DNA of 7,930 nt from Nitrospirota bacterium. GTDB lineage: Bacteria; Nitrospirota; Thermodesulfovibrionia; Thermodesulfovibrionales; JdFR-88. A model generated the notes under the pieces. It worked only from the letters and a program-made list of their open reading frames with translations, was not told the origin of the DNA and searched no databases. Made by a program: the position numbers and the translations under genes. How positions within the stretch are numbered: position 1 is the stretch's first letter; every line of letters starts with the position of its first letter. Below are positions 6,147-7,930 of the stretch, piece by piece. The DNA is taken from positions 1 to 7,930 of the forward strand of contig JAJYGJ010000039.1 of NCBI GenBank assembly GCA_021790695.1, read 5' to 3'.

Positions 6147-6613
6147 GAGGGCAGGCCCCGCCTGTTCAAATGGCAGAGCGCCAGCGCCAGGGCGTCCGCC
6201 CCGTCCGTGCTCGGGCAAAAAGAAAGGTCCAGGAGTCTTTTGATCATGGCCTGCACCTGGGTCTTTCCGGCCCTGCCGTACCCCGTCACCGCCTTTTTGA
6301 CTTCCAGGGGGCTGTACTCATAGACCGGCACTCCGCCCAGGGCCCCGGCCAGAAGCGCGATGCCCCTTGCATGCCCCAGGCTCAGGGCCGCGCGCACGCC
6401 CTTTGCAAAGAATATCTTTTCCACCGCGCAGGCCTGGGGAGAAAACTCGTTCATGACCTCCGTCAGCCCCCCGAACAGCTCCATCAGCCGGTGGGCGAGA
6501 GGGGCGCTGCTTGTCATCCGGATCCTGCCGGAACTTACGTAGAGGCATTCTCCCTTTCCGGTTTTTCGCACCACGCCATACCCGCAGTAGATGCTGCCCG
6601 GGTCTATCCCCAT
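6143..6613 (-). CDS. ruvC: Holliday junction resolvase RuvC
   Basis: A 156-residue RNase H-fold nuclease that cuts Holliday junctions in the RuvABC complex. The four acidic catalytic residues are visible: Asp4 in GIDPGS, Glu65 in AVEKIFF, and Asp137 and Asp140 in STDGADALALALCH. YGRAGKTQVQ (112-121) is also a conserved family segment. The ATG at 6611-6613 gives the shortest sensible N-terminus, with AGAGG at 6622-6626 placed 8 bases before it; GTG at 6616 or CTG at 6619 would add one or two residues, closer to the usual M-x-x-GIDPG. The frame stays open to 6700 but that part lies inside gmhA. The gene begins 22 bases after the gmhA stop and overlaps ruvA by four bases. Confidence 0.94.
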   Translation of the reverse strand: MGIDPGSIYCGYGVVRKTGKGECLYVSSGRIRMTSSAPLAHRLMELFGGLTEVMNEFSPQACAVEKIFFAKGVRAALSLGHARGIALLAGALGGVPVYEYSPLEVKKAVTGYGRAGKTQVQAMIKRLLDLSFCPSTDGADALALALCHLNRRGLPS

Positions 6614-6635
6614 CACCAGCGCCTCTTCGCCCTCC

Positions 6636-7223
6636 CTATTTTTGCTTGCGGGGGGCTTCAAAGAGGATCTCTTCGACCATCTGGCAAAGGACGTGGCCAA
6701 GGGTCATGTGGGTCTCCTGTATCCGGGGCGTTTCGGAGGAGGGCACGACGAAGGCGAAGTCGGCCCTGGACGCCATCTTGGCGCCCTTGGCGCCCGTCAG
6801 GGCGACCGTCCTCAGTTTTTTCTTTTTAGCCACGTCCATCGCCTTCAGGATGTTTTGCGAGTTGCCGCTGGTGCTCAAGGCCATGACGATGTCGTTTTCC
6901 CCGGCCAGGGCCTTCAGTTGCTTGGCGTATATCTCGGAGAAATCGTAGTCGTTGCCTATGGCGGTGATGACGGCCGTGTCCGTGGTCAGGGCCAGCGCCG
7001 GAAGAGGGGGCCTCTCCATCATGAAGCGGTTGACGAACTCACCCGCGATGTGCGAGGCGTCGGCCGAGCTTCCGCCATTGCCGAATATTATCAGCTTTCC
7101 GCCCATGCTGAAGCACTCGGCCATCACGCCGGCCACCTCCGAGATGAGCCCGGCATTCTCCCTCGCGAATTTGGTCTTGACCTGCGCGCTTTCCTCGAAG
7201 ATGCCGATTATCTTGTTTTTCAT
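6636..7223 (-). CDS. gmhA: Phosphoheptose isomerase GmhA (SIS domain)
   Basis: A 195-residue SIS-domain enzyme that converts sedoheptulose 7-phosphate to D-glycero-D-manno-heptose 7-phosphate, the first step towards ADP-heptose for the lipopolysaccharide inner core. FGNGGSSADASHIAGEF (47-63), LSTSGNS (116-122) and ETPRIQETHMTLGH (164-177) are visible. His58, Glu62, Gln169 and His177 match the family's zinc and active-site set with a constant offset of three residues. DiaA is a related SIS protein, but the metal-site residues favour GmhA. It is the first gene of the operon, about 54 bases from the predicted start of transcription. The ribosome binding site is weak (CAGGCG). Its stop codon touches the GGGAGG before ruvC. 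No other heptose gene is in view. Confidence 0.92.
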   Translation of the reverse strand: MKNKIIGIFEESAQVKTKFARENAGLISEVAGVMAECFSMGGKLIIFGNGGSSADASHIAGEFVNRFMMERPPLPALALTTDTAVITAIGNDYDFSEIYAKQLKALAGENDIVMALSTSGNSQNILKAMDVAKKKKLRTVALTGAKGAKMASRADFAFVVPSSETPRIQETHMTLGHVLCQMVEEILFEAPRKQK

Positions 7224-7247
7224 TCAATCGCCTGCCGTTCGTCCGCG

Positions 7248-7273
7248 CCCCGCCGCGGGGGTTTTTGTTTTTT
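7248..7273 (+). terminator. Terminator-like hairpin with T-run, facing right
   Basis: CCCCG (7248-7252) pairs with CGGGG (7256-7260) around CCG, followed at once by G-TTTTT-G-TTTTTT (7261-7273). On the + strand this has the form of an intrinsic terminator, although the stem is short. No + gene lies between nagZ and this point, so it would stop antisense transcripts before they enter the HU promoter. On the - strand the same hairpin lies in the gmhA leader after an A-rich start. Confidence 0.45.
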
Positions 7274-7283
7274 CAATGGGTAC

Positions 7284-7313
7284 ATTTTAAATGGCCCGCT
7301 TTGCGGCTGTCAA
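7284..7313 (-). promoter_or_regulatory. Sigma70-type promoter of the gmhA-ruvCAB operon
   Basis: On the - strand, TTGACA (7313-7308) and TAAAAT (7289-7284) are separated by 18 bases, giving 6/6 and 5/6 matches. Transcription would start near 7277, about 54 bases before gmhA. The spacer contains a small inverted repeat (GCCGC-AAA-GCGG). Confidence 0.65.
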
Positions 7314-7360
7314 TGAGTCCAAACCCTTGATGCAAGCAGTTTTCCGGGCCGGAGCGCCCC

Positions 7361-7390
7361 TTGACAAACGCATTTTCTTCCTGTTAGCTT
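7361..7390 (+). promoter_or_regulatory. Sigma70-type promoter of the HU gene
   Basis: TTGACA at 7361-7366 is a perfect -35. TAGCTT at 7385-7390, 18 bases on, is a weak -10 that keeps the first T-A and the last T. Transcription would start near 7397, leaving a leader of about 37 bases. It is back to back with the gmhA promoter, with 47 bases between the two -35 boxes. Confidence 0.5.
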
Positions 7391-7433
7391 ATTCCCACGT
7401 TATTTGCATACATGTGAAAAGGGGGGTGGGCAG

Positions 7434-7706
7434 ATGACTAAAACGGAACTGGTCGACAAAATATCATCACAGGCGGGGCTGTCCAAGGCCGACGCCGGCA
7501 GGGCGCTGGATGCGGTGCTTGACGGCGTCAAGGCGGCCCTGAAAAAAGGCCAGAAGGTCACGCTGGTCGGTTTCGGGACCTTCTTCGTCAGCAAACGCAA
7601 GGCCAGGAAAGGCCGCAATCCGCGCACCGGGACCGAGATAAAGATCCCCGCGATGAAGGTCCCGAAGTTTTCTGCGGGCAAGGGCCTGAAAGACAGCATC
7701 CGGTAG
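7434..7706 (+). CDS. hup: HU-family histone-like DNA-binding protein
   Basis: A 90-residue protein, the exact size of HU. It starts MTKTELVDKI, followed by the helical dimerisation part (1-40), then GFGTF (46-50) and the DNA-binding arm GRNPRTG (60-66) with the intercalating Pro63. It ends in the usual FSAGKGLKDSI. HU dimers bend and compact DNA in the nucleoid and assist recombination and repair, which fits the adjacent ruv genes, although HU is found beside many genes. An in-frame ATG at 7404 would add ten residues unlike any HU; the ATG at 7434 has an AAGGGGGGT ribosome binding site at 7419-7427, six bases upstream. It appears to be a single-gene unit, with its own promoter and terminator. 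Specific regulation is not visible. Confidence 0.95.
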   Translation: MTKTELVDKISSQAGLSKADAGRALDAVLDGVKAALKKGQKVTLVGFGTFFVSKRKARKGRNPRTGTEIKIPAMKVPKFSAGKGLKDSIR

Positions 7707-7711
7707 GGCGC

Positions 7712-7738
7712 TCGCGCGGAGGGGCGCGACCAATTTTT
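7712..7738 (+). terminator. Intrinsic terminator of the HU gene
   Basis: TCGCGC (7712-7717) pairs with GCGCGA (7724-7729) around a six-base loop, followed by TTTTT at 7734-7738 and a second T-run at 7743-7748. It begins six bases after the HU stop codon. Confidence 0.8.
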
Positions 7739-7806
7739 AAAGTTTTTTGCCGAAGCCGCCATTTTTCCGTCTTTTTTTAAATGGATAGCGGGCGTATTGC
7801 CCCTCG

Positions 7807-7832
7807 CCCCGGAAAACGGGTTTTTTCCGGGG
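7807..7832. repeat. Perfect 10-bp hairpin downstream of the HU gene
   Basis: CCCCGGAAAA (7807-7816) is exactly complementary to TTTTCCGGGG (7823-7832), with the loop CGGGTT. No T-run follows on either strand, so a terminator role is not supported. It may be a second RNA structure after the HU terminator, a protein-binding site or a short repeat element. Confidence 0.6.
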
Positions 7833-7846
7833 GACCCCTGTAGTCG

Positions 7847-7888
7847 GTTTGCCACTGGTGGCTCGCCACTGGTGGTTTGCCACGGGGT
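7847..7888. repeat. Three 14-base tandem repeats
   Basis: Units start at 7847, 7861 and 7875. The first is GTTTGCCACTGGTG; the second differs from it at two bases; the third matches for nine bases and then diverges. Each copy boundary forms a short palindrome (GCCAC-TG-GTGG). The first and third units contain TTTGCCA, which in the third supplies a probable -35 element. Confidence 0.7.
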
Positions 7889-7906
7889 CAGGCGCGCGGA
7901 CATAAT
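7877..7906 (+). promoter_or_regulatory. Probable outward-facing promoter at the right edge
   Basis: TTGCCA (7877-7882) and CATAAT (7901-7906) are 18 bases apart and match the sigma70 consensus at 5/6 positions each. Transcription would start near 7913 and run out of the window into an unseen gene. The -35 is part of the tandem repeat, so repeat-binding factors could affect it. Confidence 0.45.
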
Positions 7907-7930
7907 TAAAAAACTTCCTTGCATTAGATT

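Noticed and set aside
6147..6218. Longer RuvA starting at 6218
   Set aside because: RuvA proteins begin at MIGALRGRL or similar; the extra part is ruvC sequence in another frame.
6614..6700. Longer RuvC starting at 6700
   Set aside because: The extra residues overlap the end of gmhA and precede the conserved GIDPG start of RuvC, so they are out of place.
7847..7888. Tandem repeats as a CRISPR array
   Set aside because: The 14-base units are directly adjacent with no spacers and no cas genes are present.
7400..7924. 174-codon frame on the - strand across the HU gene
   Set aside because: It is a shadow of HU and its downstream gap, with no family resemblance; it also runs through the HU terminator and the hairpin.

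Overview
This is a GC-rich, gene-dense bacterial chromosomal window with mostly housekeeping content. GmhA makes precursors for heptose-containing lipopolysaccharide. The TlpA/lipoprotein/CcdA set acts in the periplasm and inner membrane, and NagZ recycles peptidoglycan. Together these point to a diderm (Gram-negative) bacterium. The style of the proteins (long NagZ, ruvC-ruvA-ruvB cluster, CcdA rather than full DsbD) recalls Desulfobacterota/Nitrospirota-type lineages, but this is an impression and was not tested. I see no prophage, insertion sequence, CRISPR array, tRNA or rRNA.

Left part, + strand (1-2458): a MarR-family regulator is followed by a TlpA-like periplasmic thioredoxin, a small uncharacterised cysteine-containing lipoprotein and the CcdA membrane reductant carrier. 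A TTAA-N3-GTTAA motif occurs once just before the marR gene and twice in tandem just before the thioredoxin gene. This suggests that the regulator controls itself and the thiol-redox genes. The lipoprotein gene appears to begin at a CTG codon that overlaps the thioredoxin stop codon, which is easily missed by gene callers.

Middle (2459-4020): nagZ, a cytoplasmic family-3 beta-N-acetylhexosaminidase, has a perfect TATAAT placed so that its transcript would be leaderless. It converges on the next operon with a gap of only 25 bases.

Right part, - strand (4021-7313): one tight operon, gmhA-ruvC-ruvA-(possible 31-codon ORF)-ruvB-HEPN-like gene, is driven by a TTGACA/TAAAAT promoter. RuvABC process Holliday junctions. 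The last gene looks like a HepT-type HEPN protein whose catalytic His is replaced by Gln.

Far right (7314-7930): a divergent promoter drives an HU-family DNA-binding protein that ends in a clear terminator. The remaining 200 bases hold a perfect 10-bp hairpin, a 14-base tandem repeat and an outward-facing promoter for a gene beyond the window.

The points most worth a second look are the shared operator set, the CTG-started lipoprotein inside a thiol-redox cluster, the degenerate HEPN protein in a ruv operon and the small ORF stitched between ruvA and ruvB. None of these amounts to a demonstrated new system.
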